Assembly: GCA_016194905.1 (NCBI GenBank)
Contig: JACQAP010000013.1
Location: 97,678-161,677, forward strand
DNA from: Betaproteobacteria bacterium
GTDB taxonomy: Bacteria > Pseudomonadota > Gammaproteobacteria > Burkholderiales > JACQAP01
Reading direction: 5' to 3'
Length of the DNA: 64,000 bases
How positions within the stretch are numbered: position 1 is the first letter of the stretch; each line of letters opens with the position of its first letter. Below are positions 39,274 to 49,148 of this stretch, piece after piece. The position numbers were made by a program, and so were the translations under genes. The notes beneath the pieces are model-generated. The model made no database searches. It was not told the origin of the DNA and saw only the letters and a list, made by a program, of their open reading frames with translations.

Positions 39274-40338
39274 TTACTTTACCTGCGCTTCGGTGTAGTA
39301 GCCGCTGCCAATCAGGATCTGCTTCCAGTTGCTCTTGTCCACCGCCACCGGTTTGAGCAGATACGAGGGCACCACCTTGATGCCGTTGTTATAAGTCTTG
39401 GTGTCGTTGATCTGCGGCTTCTTGCCGGCGAGCACGTCGTCGACCAGCGCCACCGTCACCTTGGCGAGTTCGCGCGTATCCTTGAATACGGTCGAGTACT
39501 GTTCGCCACGCAGCATCGACTTCACCGAGGGGACCTCGGCGTCCTGGCCGCTGACCACGGGACACGGCTGCTGCGCGGTGCAATAGCCCACGCCCTTGAG
39601 CGACGACAGGATGCCGATCGACAGTCCGTCGTAAGGCGACAGCACCGCGTGCACTTTCTCCTTGCCGTAGAAAGCCGACAGCAGGTTGTCCATGCGCGCC
39701 TGCGCAACGGCGCCGTCCCAGCGTAGCGTGCCGACCTTGTCCATCCCCATCTGCTTGCTGCGCACCACGAGCTTGCCCGAGTCGATATAGGGCTTGAGAA
39801 CCGACATCGCGCCATCGTAGAAGAAGAAGGCATTGTTGTCGTCCGGCGAACCGCCGAACAATTCAATGTTGAACGGACCTTTGCCGCTCTTGAGGCCCAG
39901 CGCGTCGACGATCGAGCCCGCCTGCAGCACGCCGACCTGGAAGTTGTCGAAAGTGGTGTAGTAGTCCACGTTCTTCGAGCCGCGGATCAGCCGGTCGTAG
40001 GCAATGACCTTGATTCCAGCGTCGGCCGCTTTCTGCAGCGCACCCGACAGCGTGGTTCCGTCAATCGCGGCGATCACCAGGACCTTTGATCCCTTGGTGA
40101 TCATGTTCTCGATCTGCGCCAGCTGGTTGGGGATGTCGTCTTCGGCGTATTGCAGGTCGGGAGCGTAACCTTTTTCCTTGAAGTACTTGACCATGCTGGC
40201 GCCGTCGGAAATCCAGCGCGCCGAGGACTTGGTCGGCATCGAGATGCCGATGGTGCCTTTGTCCGCGGCTTGTGCCTGCGGCAGGACGACAGCCAGCCCG
40301 AGGGCCAGGCCCGCAATCACGGATAGTAGTTTCTTCAC
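39274..40338 (-). CDS. chvE: ChvE-type multiple-sugar periplasmic receptor
   Basis: Periplasmic sugar receptor of 354 residues. The signal peptide ends near AQAADKG, then come ChvE hallmarks: [67 protein letters not shown] and the ending [13 protein letters not shown]. These match my memory of Agrobacterium ChvE much more closely than E. coli XylF. Start is GTG at 40338 with GAGGAG seven nt upstream. In other bacteria ChvE also relays sugar signals to a sensor kinase; no VirA is present here. First gene of the chvE-gguA-gguB operon. Confidence 0.92.
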   Translation of the reverse strand: MKKLLSVIAGLALGLAVVLPQAQAADKGTIGISMPTKSSARWISDGASMVKYFKEKGYAPDLQYAEDDIPNQLAQIENMITKGSKVLVIAAIDGTTLSGALQKAADAGIKVIAYDRLIRGSKNVDYYTTFDNFQVGVLQAGSIVDALGLKSGKGPFNIELFGGSPDDNNAFFFYDGAMSVLKPYIDSGKLVVRSKQMGMDKVGTLRWDGAVAQARMDNLLSAFYGKEKVHAVLSPYDGLSIGILSSLKGVGYCTAQQPCPVVSGQDAEVPSVKSMLRGEQYSTVFKDTRELAKVTVALVDDVLAGKKPQINDTKTYNNGIKVVPSYLLKPVAVDKSNWKQILIGSGYYTEAQVK

Positions 40339-40359
40339 GAAATGTCTCCTCTAGTCGAT

Positions 40360-40389
40360 ATTGTTTTGCTATGGATTGTTTTGCTACGG
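40360..40389 (-). repeat. tandem 15-bp repeats in the chvE leader
   Basis: Two adjacent 15-bp direct repeats on the plus strand, ATTGTTTTGCTATGG (40360-40374) and ATTGTTTTGCTACGG (40375-40389), differing at one base. They lie 20-50 nt upstream of the chvE start, before the ribosome site. They could be operator copies or part of the leader mRNA. Function is unknown. Confidence 0.6.
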
Positions 40390-40575
40390 TCGCCAGCGAT
40401 GTCCGCACCACCCTGCCCTTTCGGAGCCGAATGCCCGTGGAACGCGGGAGCGTAAGCGGCCTGATACTAAAGACCTTCAGGATAACGATCTAATGAAATT
40501 TTCGGCGTTTGGGATGCTGCTTTTGACATGCCTGAGGGGATTAGCAGCCGTGAATGATCGAACGCAAAAACCAGG

Positions 40576-41268
40576 TCACTCGCCGGCCAGCCGGTAGCCG
40601 ACGCCGGTTTCGGTCAGCAGATGGCGCGGCCGCGCGGGATCGTCTTCCAGCTTGTGGCGCAGTTGCGCCATGTAGATGCGCAAGTAATGCGAATGTTCCA
40701 CATGTGAGGGTCCCCATACTTCCCGCAGCAACTGGCGATGCGTGGTGACCTTGCCCGCGTTGCTCGCAAGCACCGACAGCAGCCGGAATTCGATCGGGGT
40801 GAGATGGATCTGCGTGCCGGCCCGGACCACGCTGCGATTGGCGAGATCCACGCGAACGGCGCCGAATGTCACCATGGCTTCACCTTTCGCGCCCGTCGCG
40901 CGGCGCCGCAATGAGGCGCGCACCCGCGCCAGCAGCTCGCCAACTCCGAAGGGCTTGGTGAGATAGTCGTCGGCCCCGGCGTCCAGCGCCTCGATTTTGT
41001 CCACTTCGTCGGTGCGTGCCGACAGCACGATGACCGGCAACGCGGACCAGGTGCGCAGTTCGCGGATGAAGTCCACGCCATCGAAATCCGGCAGTCCGAG
41101 ATCGAGGATCACCAGATCCGGCTTGCGGGTGGCGGCCTCGGTCAGACCCTGGCGTCCGGTTTCGGCTTCGAACATGCGGATGCCCTCCGATTCCAGCGCG
41201 GTGCGCACGAAGCGCCGGATCTGCTTTTCGTCCTCGACCATGACGACGACCGGCGCGGGCTCCGTCAT
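40576..41268 (-). CDS. kdpE: KdpE response regulator
   Basis: OmpR-family response regulator of 230 residues that activates kdpFABC under potassium limitation or osmotic stress. Receiver domain residues 5-120 with phosphoacceptor Asp56 (DLVILDLGLPDFDG) and acidic pair in VEDEKQ; winged-helix domain 130-230 (TPIEFRLLSVLASNAGKVTTHRQLLREVWG, cited by ends). Its start overlaps the kdpD stop by 4 nt (ATGA). It is last gene of the kdp operon and followed by a gap of about 240 bp before chvE. Confidence 0.95.
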   Translation of the reverse strand: MTEPAPVVVMVEDEKQIRRFVRTALESEGIRMFEAETGRQGLTEAATRKPDLVILDLGLPDFDGVDFIRELRTWSALPVIVLSARTDEVDKIEALDAGADDYLTKPFGVGELLARVRASLRRRATGAKGEAMVTFGAVRVDLANRSVVRAGTQIHLTPIEFRLLSVLASNAGKVTTHRQLLREVWGPSHVEHSHYLRIYMAQLRHKLEDDPARPRHLLTETGVGYRLAGE

Positions 41269-43988
41269 GTCGTCTCAGCGGGCGACGGGGAAACCGGCTG
41301 TTCTTCCGGCGGGCGCGACATTTCCGGCGGCGTGCCCAGCGGCAGCGCAACCACGAAACGCGCGCCGCCGGCGGGAATATTTTCCGCCCAGATCCTGCCA
41401 CGATGGGCCTCGACAATGGCGCGGCTGATGGTCAGACCCAGGCCGACGCCCGGAGTCGCGGATTCGCGCGGGCCGCGCGCGAACTTCTCGAATATCGTTT
41501 CCTCGCTGCCGGGCGCCAGGCCGGGTCCGTTGTCCGCCACGCTGATATGCAGTTCGGCGCCCTGTGATCTTGCCTCGATGCGGATTTCGCTCTGCGCCAG
41601 CGTGTATTTGGCGGCGTTTTCGAGCAAGTTGCACAGCACGCGCTCGATCAGCACCGCGTCGAATTCCACCAGAGGCAGATCTTCCGGCAGATCGATGCGT
41701 ATCGCATGAGAGGCAAGCAGATGTTCACGCGCTTTCACCGCGCTGCCCACCACTTCCTCCAGCGGCTGCCACTGGCGATTGAGCCGCACTTCGCCGGCCT
41801 GCAGCCGCGCCATGTCGAGCAGGTTGTTCACCAGGGCGTTCATTCTCACGGCCTCATCGCGGATCGCGCTGGCGATTTCGAGCTGGTTGCCCGAGAGTCC
41901 GGGACGCGTCAGCGTCAGCGATTCGGCCAGACCTAGCAGCGCGGTCAGAGGCGTGCGCAAGTCGTGCGACAGTGCGCTCAGGATCGAATTGCGCAGCCGT
42001 TCCGATTCGATTTTGACCAGGGCGTCCTGCGCGACCAGTACGTAATGCACGCGCTCCAGCGCGATTGCGATCAGCGCGGCGAACGTCTCCAGCAGGCGCC
42101 GCTGTTCCGGGATGAGCAGCAACCTTGCCATCGCCGGCTCCAGCGCAAGAACACCGCGCGTGCGCATCGGCGCGGGCAACGGCGCATAGTGGATGCGGGT
42201 GCCGGGCAGGGTGTCGGTAGCGAAGCCGGCCGGCTTGCCGTTGTCGTACACCCACTGGGCAATCGCCAGATCTATGACCGGGGATTCCGCAGCTTCGCCG
42301 GCCGCCGGCTCGCGCAAGTGGTCGTGCTCGTCCGGCAGCAGGATCACGGCCTTGGCATGGAAGATTGCCTCGATGTGCCGGTCGCTGATCTGCAGGACTT
42401 GTTCCTGCATCAGCACGCCGGACAATTCCCGCGAGAGTTCGTAGAGCGCGCGAGCACGCGTCTCGCGGTGACCGGCCACGCGCGCCTGATAACGCAGTCC
42501 GGACGTCAGGTGTCCAATGATCAGCGCCACCGCCAGCATCACGCCGAACACGATCAGGTATTGCGCGTCGGAGACGGCCATGCTGAAACGCGGCGGCACG
42601 AAGAAAAAATCGAACGCGCCGACGCTGAGAAATGCCGCCAGGACAGCCGGGCCGCGACCGAAGCGCACAGCGACCAACACCACGGCCAGCAGGAACAGCA
42701 TCACGATGTTGGCGAGATCCAGATACGGCTGCAACGGCAGCGCAGCCAGCGTGGCGAGCACGCAGGCTGCAGCGGACCACGCGTAGCCTGCGTACAGACC
42801 GGAGCGCGCCGCGCCGCCGTCCTCGTCGGCGGCGGACCCGGCAGGACGCGGCGCGGCACCCTCGCCGAGACCGACCTGGACCACTTCGAGGTCGGAGCCC
42901 AGCGCGGCGATCCGGTCGGAGAAGGTCCTGGCGAAGGGCAGCGGGCGGCTGCGGCCGATCACCACGCGCGCGAGATTGTGGCGGCGGGCGTACGCGACAA
43001 TTTCCGCGGCCGGGGACTGGCCGGGAATCGTCGCCGTTTGCGCGCCCAGTTCCTGCGCCAGCTTGAGCACACGCAGGATGCGTTCGCGCTGCGCCTCCGG
43101 CAACCGCTGCAGCCGCGGCGTCTCGACGTACACGGCATGCCATTCGACTTCGAGCTGCTTCGCGAGCCGCGCGGTGCTGCGCACCAGTTTCTCCGCGCCC
43201 GGTTCGGGTCCGACGCAGGCAAGCAGCGATTCGCGCGTGTGCCAGACGGTGCGGATCGCCTCGTCATGGCGGTAGGCGAGCATCTGGTCGTCTACGCGAT
43301 CGGCGGTGCGTCGCAGCGCGAGTTCGCGCAATGCGATCAGATTTCCTTTGCGGAAGAAATTGCGGATGGCGCGTTCGGCCTGGGCCGGCATGTAGACCTT
43401 GCCCTGCTGCAGCCGCTGCAGCAGTTCATCGGGCGGCAGATCCACCAGCGTGACTTCGTCGGCGCGGTCGAATATCTGATCCGGTACGGTTTCCCAGACC
43501 TTGATGCCGGTGATGCCGCCGATCACATCGTTCAGGCTTTCCAGATGCTGAACGTTGACCGTGGTGTAGACGTTGATGCCGGCCGACAGCAGTTCCTCGA
43601 CATCCTGACAGCGCTTCGGATGACGCGAGCCGGCGGCGTTGTTGTGCGCGAGTTCGTCCACCAGGATGACCGCAGGATGGCGCGCGAGCGCGCCGTCGAG
43701 ATCGAATTCCGCGAGCCGGGTGCCGCGGTATTCGACAAATCGAGAAGGCAATACTTCGAGTCCATCGAGCAGCGCCGCGGTGTCCTTGCGGCCGTGGGTT
43801 TCCACGATGCCGGCCACGACGTCCACCGACTGGGCACGCAACTCGTGCGCCGCGAACAGCATCGCGTAGGTCTTGCCGACGCCGGCCGATGCGCCAAAAA
43901 AAATCTTCAGCCGGCCGCGCCTGGCGCGGTCTTCCTCGCGTCGGATCTTTGCGAGCAGTTCGTCGGGATCCTGCCGGTTTTCCGTCAT
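41265..43988 (-). CDS. kdpD: KdpD sensor histidine kinase
   Basis: Potassium/osmotic sensor kinase of about 907 residues. The N-terminal KdpD domain has the Walker-A-like GASAGVGKTYAML (residues about 30-42) and Walker-B-like ILVDELAHNN; then a USP-like domain (about 250-370), four membrane helices of the DUF4118 module (about 400-500), a GAF-like region, HisKA with LSALSHDLRTPLTALLGLAE, and HATPase_c (ADNGPGL, GVGLGLTISRAIVEAH). Complete and typical. A GTG immediately precedes the ATG at 43988 and could also be used. It lies 45 nt after kdpC. Confidence 0.95.
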   Translation of the reverse strand: MTENRQDPDELLAKIRREEDRARRGRLKIFFGASAGVGKTYAMLFAAHELRAQSVDVVAGIVETHGRKDTAALLDGLEVLPSRFVEYRGTRLAEFDLDGALARHPAVILVDELAHNNAAGSRHPKRCQDVEELLSAGINVYTTVNVQHLESLNDVIGGITGIKVWETVPDQIFDRADEVTLVDLPPDELLQRLQQGKVYMPAQAERAIRNFFRKGNLIALRELALRRTADRVDDQMLAYRHDEAIRTVWHTRESLLACVGPEPGAEKLVRSTARLAKQLEVEWHAVYVETPRLQRLPEAQRERILRVLKLAQELGAQTATIPGQSPAAEIVAYARRHNLARVVIGRSRPLPFARTFSDRIAALGSDLEVVQVGLGEGAAPRPAGSAADEDGGAARSGLYAGYAWSAAACVLATLAALPLQPYLDLANIVMLFLLAVVLVAVRFGRGPAVLAAFLSVGAFDFFFVPPRFSMAVSDAQYLIVFGVMLAVALIIGHLTSGLRYQARVAGHRETRARALYELSRELSGVLMQEQVLQISDRHIEAIFHAKAVILLPDEHDHLREPAAGEAAESPVIDLAIAQWVYDNGKPAGFATDTLPGTRIHYAPLPAPMRTRGVLALEPAMARLLLIPEQRRLLETFAALIAIALERVHYVLVAQDALVKIESERLRNSILSALSHDLRTPLTALLGLAESLTLTRPGLSGNQLEIASAIRDEAVRMNALVNNLLDMARLQAGEVRLNRQWQPLEEVVGSAVKAREHLLASHAIRIDLPEDLPLVEFDAVLIERVLCNLLENAAKYTLAQSEIRIEARSQGAELHISVADNGPGLAPGSEETIFEKFARGPRESATPGVGLGLTISRAIVEAHRGRIWAENIPAGGARFVVALPLGTPPEMSRPPEEQPVSPSPAETT

Positions 43989-44033
43989 CACATTCCGCCT
44001 GCTCCCTATTGTAGAGAGCGGCGGCGGCGCGCA

Positions 44034-44606
44034 CTACCGTATCGCATCGAGCGCGAGATTCAGCCTGAGCACATTCACCCGCGGTTCGCCCAGGAAACCC
44101 AGTTGCCTGCCTTCCGTGGATTCCGCGACCAGGGTTCTGACTATTTCCGGATCCAGCTTACGCGCCCTGGCGACACGATTGACCTGATACTCGGCGGCGG
44201 CGGGACTGATGTGCGGATCGAGCCCGCTCGCGGACGCCGTCACCAGATCGACCGGCACCGGCGCGGCGTTGTCCGGGTCGGCGTCGCGCAGCGCCTTGAT
44301 CCGCCCGGCCACGGCATCGGTGAGCGCCGGATTGAGCGGCCCCAGGTTCGAACCGCCGGAGGACGCGGCGTTGTATGGATAGGGCGCGGTAGCGGACGGA
44401 CGGCTCCAGAAATATTTCGGATCGCCAAACGGTTGTCCAATCAGCGTCGAACCGACTGGCTTGCCGTCGTGCTCGATCAGGCTGCCGGCCGCCTTGCCGC
44501 GAAATGCAGCCTGGCCTATCGCGGTCACGAGCAAGGGATAGGCGACGCCGGTGATCAGCGTCATCACTGCCAGCATCGTGACCGCTCGTCGGATATCGCT
44601 CAACAT
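44034..44606 (-). CDS. kdpC: KdpC, potassium-transporting ATPase subunit C
   Basis: Single-pass subunit of 190 residues of the Kdp potassium pump, helping couple KdpB hydrolysis to KdpA transport. The N-terminal helix ([20 protein letters not shown]) is followed by the periplasmic domain with [34 protein letters not shown] (cited by position about 75-100), [23 protein letters not shown] and [12 protein letters not shown]. All family blocks are present. It begins 19 nt after kdpB. Confidence 0.95.
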   Translation of the reverse strand: MLSDIRRAVTMLAVMTLITGVAYPLLVTAIGQAAFRGKAAGSLIEHDGKPVGSTLIGQPFGDPKYFWSRPSATAPYPYNAASSGGSNLGPLNPALTDAVAGRIKALRDADPDNAAPVPVDLVTASASGLDPHISPAAAEYQVNRVARARKLDPEIVRTLVAESTEGRQLGFLGEPRVNVLRLNLALDAIR

Positions 44607-44625
44607 GGTATTTCCCTTCGGTTCG

Positions 44626-46716
44626 TCACGTGGCTCCCAGACCTACCAGGATCAAGTCGATCAGCTTGATGCCGATGAACGGCACGATGATGCCGCCGAC
44701 ACCGTAGATCAGGGTGTTGTCGCGCAACAGGACCGCCGCGCCGACAGGCCGGTAGCGCACACCCTTCAACGCCAGCGGGATCAGCGCAATGATGATGAGG
44801 GCGTTGAAGATCACCGCTGAAAGGATGGCACTCGCGGGACTGGCCAGCCCCATCACGTTGAGCGCGTTCAACTGCGGATAGGTGGTGGCGAATGCCGCCG
44901 GAATGATGGCGAAGTACTTGGCAACGTCGTTGGCGATTGAAAACGTGGTCAACGCGCCGCGCGTCATCAGCAGTTGCTTGCCGATTTCGACGATCTCGAT
45001 CAGCTTGGTCGGGTTGGAATCGAGATCCACCATGTTCCCAGCTTCCTTGGCGGCCTGCGTGCCGGTGTTCATCGCCACCGCGACGTCCGCCTGCGCCAGA
45101 GCCGGTGCATCGTTGGTACCGTCGCCTGTCATCGCCACCAGCCTTCCGGTCGCCTGATGGTCGCGGATCAGCTTCAGCTTCGCTTCGGGTGTGGCCTCCG
45201 ACAGGAACTCGTCCACCCCCGCTTCGGCCGCGATCGATGCCGCGGTCAGGCGGTTGTCGCCGGTGATCATCACGGTCTTGATGCCCATGCCGCGCAACTC
45301 GGCGAAGCGCTCCTTGATGCCGCCCTTGACGATGTCCTTGAGTTCGATCACGCCCAGAACCTTGGATCCATCGGACACGACGAGGGGCGTCGATCCGTTG
45401 CGGGCAATCCGGTCCACTGCTTCACCCACCTCGCGGGAAACCGAACCCCCTTTCAACTCCACCCAAGCGCGGATCGCGTCCGCGGAACCCTTGCGGATTT
45501 CGCGCCCTTCGATGTTTACGCCGCTCATTCTGGTATGAGCGGAGAACGGGACAAATGTCGCGCCGAGATTCGCAATATCGCGGCTGCGCACATTGAACTT
45601 CTGTTTGGCCAGGACGACGATGCTGCGCCCTTCCGGCGTCTCGTCGGCCAGCGAGGCGAGCTGGGCAGTATCGGCCAGATCCCGCTCACTGACCCCGGCC
45701 GCCGGAATGAACGCCGCGGCCTGCCGGTTTCCCAGCGTGATAGTGCCGGTCTTGTCGAGCAGCAGCACGTCGACATCGCCCGCCGCTTCCACTGCGCGGC
45801 CGGACGTGGCAATGACGTTGGCCCGCAGCATGCGCCCGATGCCGGCCAGGCCGATCGCGGACAGCAGGCCGCCGATCGTGGTCGGGATCAGGCACACCAG
45901 CAGAGCGACCAGCACGGTAATGGTGACCGGATTGCCGGACTTCGCGAGTTCAACACCGTAGATCGAGAACGGCAGCAGCGTCACGGTGGCCAGCAGGAAG
46001 ATGATCGTCATCTTCACGAGGAGAATGGTGAGTGCGATTTCGTTGGGCGTCTTGTGGCGGCGCGCGCCTTCCACCATCGCAATCATCCGGTCGAGGAACG
46101 CCTCGCCAGGATTGACGCTGACGCGCACGATCAGCCAATCGGACAGCACACGGGTGCCGCCGGTGACCGAGGAGAAGTCGCCGCCCGATTCCCGGATCAC
46201 CGGCGCCGATTCGCCGGTAATGGCCGATTCGTCCACCGATGCCACGCCCTCGATGACTTCGCCGTCAGCCGCGATAGTGTCGCCCGCCTCGATCAGGATG
46301 ATGTGGCCTTTGCGCAGGTCGGAAGAGGGGGTCCACGTCACCGTCGCGTCGCGCTTCGGCGCGTCGAGCTTCTTGGCGAAGGCGTCGCGCTTGACCGCCC
46401 GCAACGCCGCCGCCTGCGCCTTGCTGCGGCCTTCCGCGACCGCTTCCGCAAAATTGGCGAACAGCACGGTAAACCACAGCCAGACCGTCACCGCCAGGAT
46501 GAAGCCCGCCGGCGCCTCGCCGTGTCCGCCGAGCGCCTGGATGAACAGAATGGTGGTAAGGATGCTGCCGACGTACACCACGAACATCACCGGGTTTCTC
46601 CACTGATGTTGCGGCAGCAACTTCACCAGCGAGGCGACCAGTGCCTCCTCAATGATGCTCCTCGTGACGAGAGAGCGGCGCGGCACTTGCCCGGGGGATA
46701 TCGCTTGGGTTGTCAT
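44626..46716 (-). CDS. kdpB: KdpB, P-type ATPase subunit B
   Basis: Catalytic P-type ATPase subunit of 696 residues energising potassium uptake. Motifs: TGES-type actuator loop ([18 protein letters not shown]), phosphorylation site [13 protein letters not shown], nucleotide domain [11 protein letters not shown], and hinge [22 protein letters not shown]. Length is normal for the family. CAGGAG precedes the ATG. It lies 45 nt after kdpA in the canonical order. Confidence 0.96.
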   Translation of the reverse strand: MTTQAISPGQVPRRSLVTRSIIEEALVASLVKLLPQHQWRNPVMFVVYVGSILTTILFIQALGGHGEAPAGFILAVTVWLWFTVLFANFAEAVAEGRSKAQAAALRAVKRDAFAKKLDAPKRDATVTWTPSSDLRKGHIILIEAGDTIAADGEVIEGVASVDESAITGESAPVIRESGGDFSSVTGGTRVLSDWLIVRVSVNPGEAFLDRMIAMVEGARRHKTPNEIALTILLVKMTIIFLLATVTLLPFSIYGVELAKSGNPVTITVLVALLVCLIPTTIGGLLSAIGLAGIGRMLRANVIATSGRAVEAAGDVDVLLLDKTGTITLGNRQAAAFIPAAGVSERDLADTAQLASLADETPEGRSIVVLAKQKFNVRSRDIANLGATFVPFSAHTRMSGVNIEGREIRKGSADAIRAWVELKGGSVSREVGEAVDRIARNGSTPLVVSDGSKVLGVIELKDIVKGGIKERFAELRGMGIKTVMITGDNRLTAASIAAEAGVDEFLSEATPEAKLKLIRDHQATGRLVAMTGDGTNDAPALAQADVAVAMNTGTQAAKEAGNMVDLDSNPTKLIEIVEIGKQLLMTRGALTTFSIANDVAKYFAIIPAAFATTYPQLNALNVMGLASPASAILSAVIFNALIIIALIPLALKGVRYRPVGAAVLLRDNTLIYGVGGIIVPFIGIKLIDLILVGLGAT

Positions 46717-46761
46717 ATCGGATCGACTCCTGTTTCTTTCAGATTCGGCGGCCGGGCGGGA

Positions 46762-48570
46762 CTATTTGCCGCCGTACAGCACGAGGTGCTCGACGATCGG
46801 TCCGAGCGCGAGCGCCGGGAAAAAGGTCAGTGCCCCGATCACGACCACTACGCCGATGAGGAAGAAAATAAACAGCGGCGCATGCGTGGGTAGCGTGCCG
46901 GCACCGGCCGGGACCTTCTTCTTCGCCACTAGCGAGCCGGCCAGCGCGAGCACAGGCACAATGATCCAGAAACGCGCGAAGAACATGACGATGCCGAGCG
47001 CCGTGTTGTAGAACGGCGTGTTGGCCGAGAGACCAGCGAACGCACTGCCGTTGTTGCCGCTCACTGAGGAGAACGCGTACAGGATTTCGGAGAAGCCGTG
47101 CATGCCGGGGTTGGCCACGCCCGCTTTGCCCGCCTCCAGCAAGACCGCGACAGCGGTTCCGAACAGGGCGGTGAACAACGGCACCAACACGCCGATCGCG
47201 GCCATCTTGACATCGAAGGCCTCGATTTTCTTGCCGAGGTATTCGGGCGTGCGGCCGATCATGAGGCCCGCGACGAACACGGCGACCACGGCCAGCAGCA
47301 GCATGCCGTACAGGCCGGAGCCCACCCCGCCGAAGATCACCTCGCCGATCTGGATCAGCCACATCGGCACCAGTCCACCCAGCGGCGTGAAGGAGTCGTG
47401 CATCGCGTTCACCGAGCCGTTCGACGCCGCGGTGGTCGCGGTGGCCCAGAGCGCCGAGTTGACGACGCCGAAGCGCGTCTCCTTGCCTTCCATGTTCCCT
47501 CCTGCCTGCAGGGGGGACGCCACCTGGTCGACGCCAAGCTTGTCGAGCGCCGGGTTGCCGACCTGTTCGGCGCCGACGCACACCGCGAGCAGCGCCACAA
47601 ACACGACGGTCATCGCGGCGAGGATGGCCCATCCCTGGCGCGTGTCTCCCACCATCTTGCCGAACGTGTAGCAAAGTGCCGCCGGGATCAGCAGGATGGC
47701 GAGCAGCTCGAGAAAATTCGACAGCGGCGTCGGGTTCTCGAACAGATGCGCCGAGTTGGCATTGAAAAAGCCGCCGCCGTTTGTGCCGAGCTGCTTGATG
47801 GCGACCTGCGAGGCAACCGGGCCCACCGCGATCGACTGCTCCTTCTGCGTCGCCTTCTCGGTGACCGGGTTGCCCTTGTCGTCTTTGAGCGGCTGGCCGG
47901 CGGCGTCGAGCTTGGGATTGTCGTACTCCACCGACTCGACCAGCGGCACCGTCGCGTAAGCCGAGAAGGTCTGCGGCATGCCCTGCCACACCAGCACGAG
48001 CGCGAAGACGAGCGACAGCGGCAGGAGGATGTAGAGCGTGCTGCGCGTCAGATCGACCCAGAAATTGCCGATTGCCTGGGCATTCTGGCGCGCGAAGCCG
48101 CGGATAAGCGCGACGAGCACCGCCATGCCGGTCGCCGCGGACACGAAGTTCTGCACCGTGAGTCCGAGCATCTGGGTGAGATAACTCATCGTCGACTCGC
48201 CGCCGTAACCCTGCCAGTTGGTGTTGGTGATGAAACTGATGGCGGTGTTGAACGACGAATCGGGCGACACGGCCGCCATGTTCTGTGGATTGAGCGGCAG
48301 GGAGAGCTGCAGCCGCTGCAGCGCATAGACGGCAAAAAAGCCCAGCACGTTGAAGATGAGTGTCGCCACGGCGTACTGCGTCCAGCGCATTTCCTGCGCG
48401 GGGTTCACGCCGCACACGCGGTAAATCAGGTTCTCGACCGGCGCGCCGATGCGATTGAGAAACGCCGGTTGGCCTTCGTAGATGCGCGCCATGTAGGCGC
48501 CGAGCGGCTTCGCCAGTGCGATCAGCACGGCGACGTAGAAAGCAAGCTGCAGATAACCGTTGGCAGTCAT
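46762..48570 (-). CDS. kdpA: KdpA, potassium-transporting ATPase subunit A
   Basis: Potassium-channel-like subunit of 602 residues with about ten membrane segments and four SKT-type selectivity loops, for example NTNWQGYGGE near residue 115, TNGGGFFNANSAH near 235, and SGNNGSAFAG near 510. The ATG at 48570 overlaps the last base of the kdpF stop codon (TGATG). It is slightly longer than the E. coli protein (557). Complete. Confidence 0.96.
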   Translation of the reverse strand: MTANGYLQLAFYVAVLIALAKPLGAYMARIYEGQPAFLNRIGAPVENLIYRVCGVNPAQEMRWTQYAVATLIFNVLGFFAVYALQRLQLSLPLNPQNMAAVSPDSSFNTAISFITNTNWQGYGGESTMSYLTQMLGLTVQNFVSAATGMAVLVALIRGFARQNAQAIGNFWVDLTRSTLYILLPLSLVFALVLVWQGMPQTFSAYATVPLVESVEYDNPKLDAAGQPLKDDKGNPVTEKATQKEQSIAVGPVASQVAIKQLGTNGGGFFNANSAHLFENPTPLSNFLELLAILLIPAALCYTFGKMVGDTRQGWAILAAMTVVFVALLAVCVGAEQVGNPALDKLGVDQVASPLQAGGNMEGKETRFGVVNSALWATATTAASNGSVNAMHDSFTPLGGLVPMWLIQIGEVIFGGVGSGLYGMLLLAVVAVFVAGLMIGRTPEYLGKKIEAFDVKMAAIGVLVPLFTALFGTAVAVLLEAGKAGVANPGMHGFSEILYAFSSVSGNNGSAFAGLSANTPFYNTALGIVMFFARFWIIVPVLALAGSLVAKKKVPAGAGTLPTHAPLFIFFLIGVVVVIGALTFFPALALGPIVEHLVLYGGK

Positions 48571-48659
48571 CAGAATTTCTCCGGCCAAAGCAGGGCGACA
48601 AAGAGATAAACCAGGATCGCAACTGCGACCAGTCCGCTCAGGATGTATATCCCGCTCAT
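48570..48659 (-). CDS. kdpF: KdpF, small Kdp subunit
   Basis: A 29-residue single-helix peptide (opens MSGIYILSGLVAVAIL and ends LLWPEKF) directly upstream of kdpA. KdpF stabilises the KdpABC complex in the membrane. Too short for usual gene calling, but length, sequence pattern with the C-terminal WPE-F ending, position and the 1-nt overlap with kdpA make it secure. Confidence 0.93.
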   Translation of the reverse strand: MSGIYILSGLVAVAILVYLFVALLWPEKF

Positions 48660-48751
48660 TTCGGTCTCCTCATCAATTTTTCACAGCCGTGCACGAGCGC
48701 AATGCTCAGGGCCACGAAAGCGACAGCGAGTCCGATGTACAGAATGTCCAT
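48656..48751 (-). CDS. small membrane protein upstream of kdpF
   Basis: A 31-residue frame: ATG at 48751, a hydrophobic helix (MDILYIGLAVAFVALSIALV) and a short basic, Cys-containing tail (HGCEKLMRRPK). Its stop overlaps the kdpF start (ATGA), and GAGGTG precedes it. Similar one-helix ORFs before kdpF are seen in other proteobacteria but are rarely annotated. It is predicted to be a second accessory peptide of the Kdp complex or a translational leader. Confidence 0.8.
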   Translation of the reverse strand: MDILYIGLAVAFVALSIALVHGCEKLMRRPK

Positions 48752-49148
48752 GTTCACCTCACACACAATTCCCGGATCAGCGTGGCCCGATGCCCGCCCC
48801 CGATGGCAGCGGGATACCTTGACGGAGATCAATCCCGGTCATGGCTGCCCCATGAATTTCGGTTGCCATATTAGGAAACGCGGCGTAAAGAAGGCGTAAA
48901 GATTCGCCGCGCTGCGCTCAAGAGGGCGTAAGTCCGCTGGAATATCAGTAACGACATGCCGGCCGTCAGCACCGGAAGCGTCCGCCTCCGGCATTCGGCG
49001 CATCTTGCCCATTGCCGTGACATTCCAATGCGGGGTGCCCTCATGTCAGAATGAAAAGATGCATTCCACTGAGCATGGCATTTTCAGCGAATGCACACTG
49101 GGCACCGAACGTCGAATCACGCCAATGAAGGAAAACGGAGGTTTCGTC
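48752..49148. promoter_or_regulatory. divergent promoter region, kdp / outer-membrane protein
   Basis: A 397-bp gap between the kdp operon (minus) and the outer-membrane protein gene (plus). It contains the direct-repeat KdpE-box candidate at 48882-48932 on the kdp side and the GGAGG ribosome site of the barrel gene at its right end. No further gene is supported. Confidence 0.6.
48882..48932 (-). promoter_or_regulatory. candidate KdpE binding site
   Basis: Read on the minus strand, CTTTACGCC occurs at 48893-48901 and 48882-48890, an exact direct repeat with 11-bp period, plus a CTTACGCC match at 48925-48932 (32 bp away, about three turns). Direct repeats with 10-11-bp period are the norm for OmpR-family regulators. 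The site is about 130-180 bp upstream of the first kdp ORF. The E. coli KdpE site also has two TTTA-C-type repeats with similar spacing. Confidence 0.6.

Noticed and set aside
41964..44669. 901-codon plus-strand frame opposite kdpD/kdpC
   Set aside because: Antisense to kdpD and kdpC with strong motifs; the product is a His/Arg/Gln-rich shadow.
46739..48622. 627-codon minus-strand frame in a different phase from kdpA
   Set aside because: Overlaps kdpA completely; the kdpA phase has all family motifs and the correct junction with kdpF.
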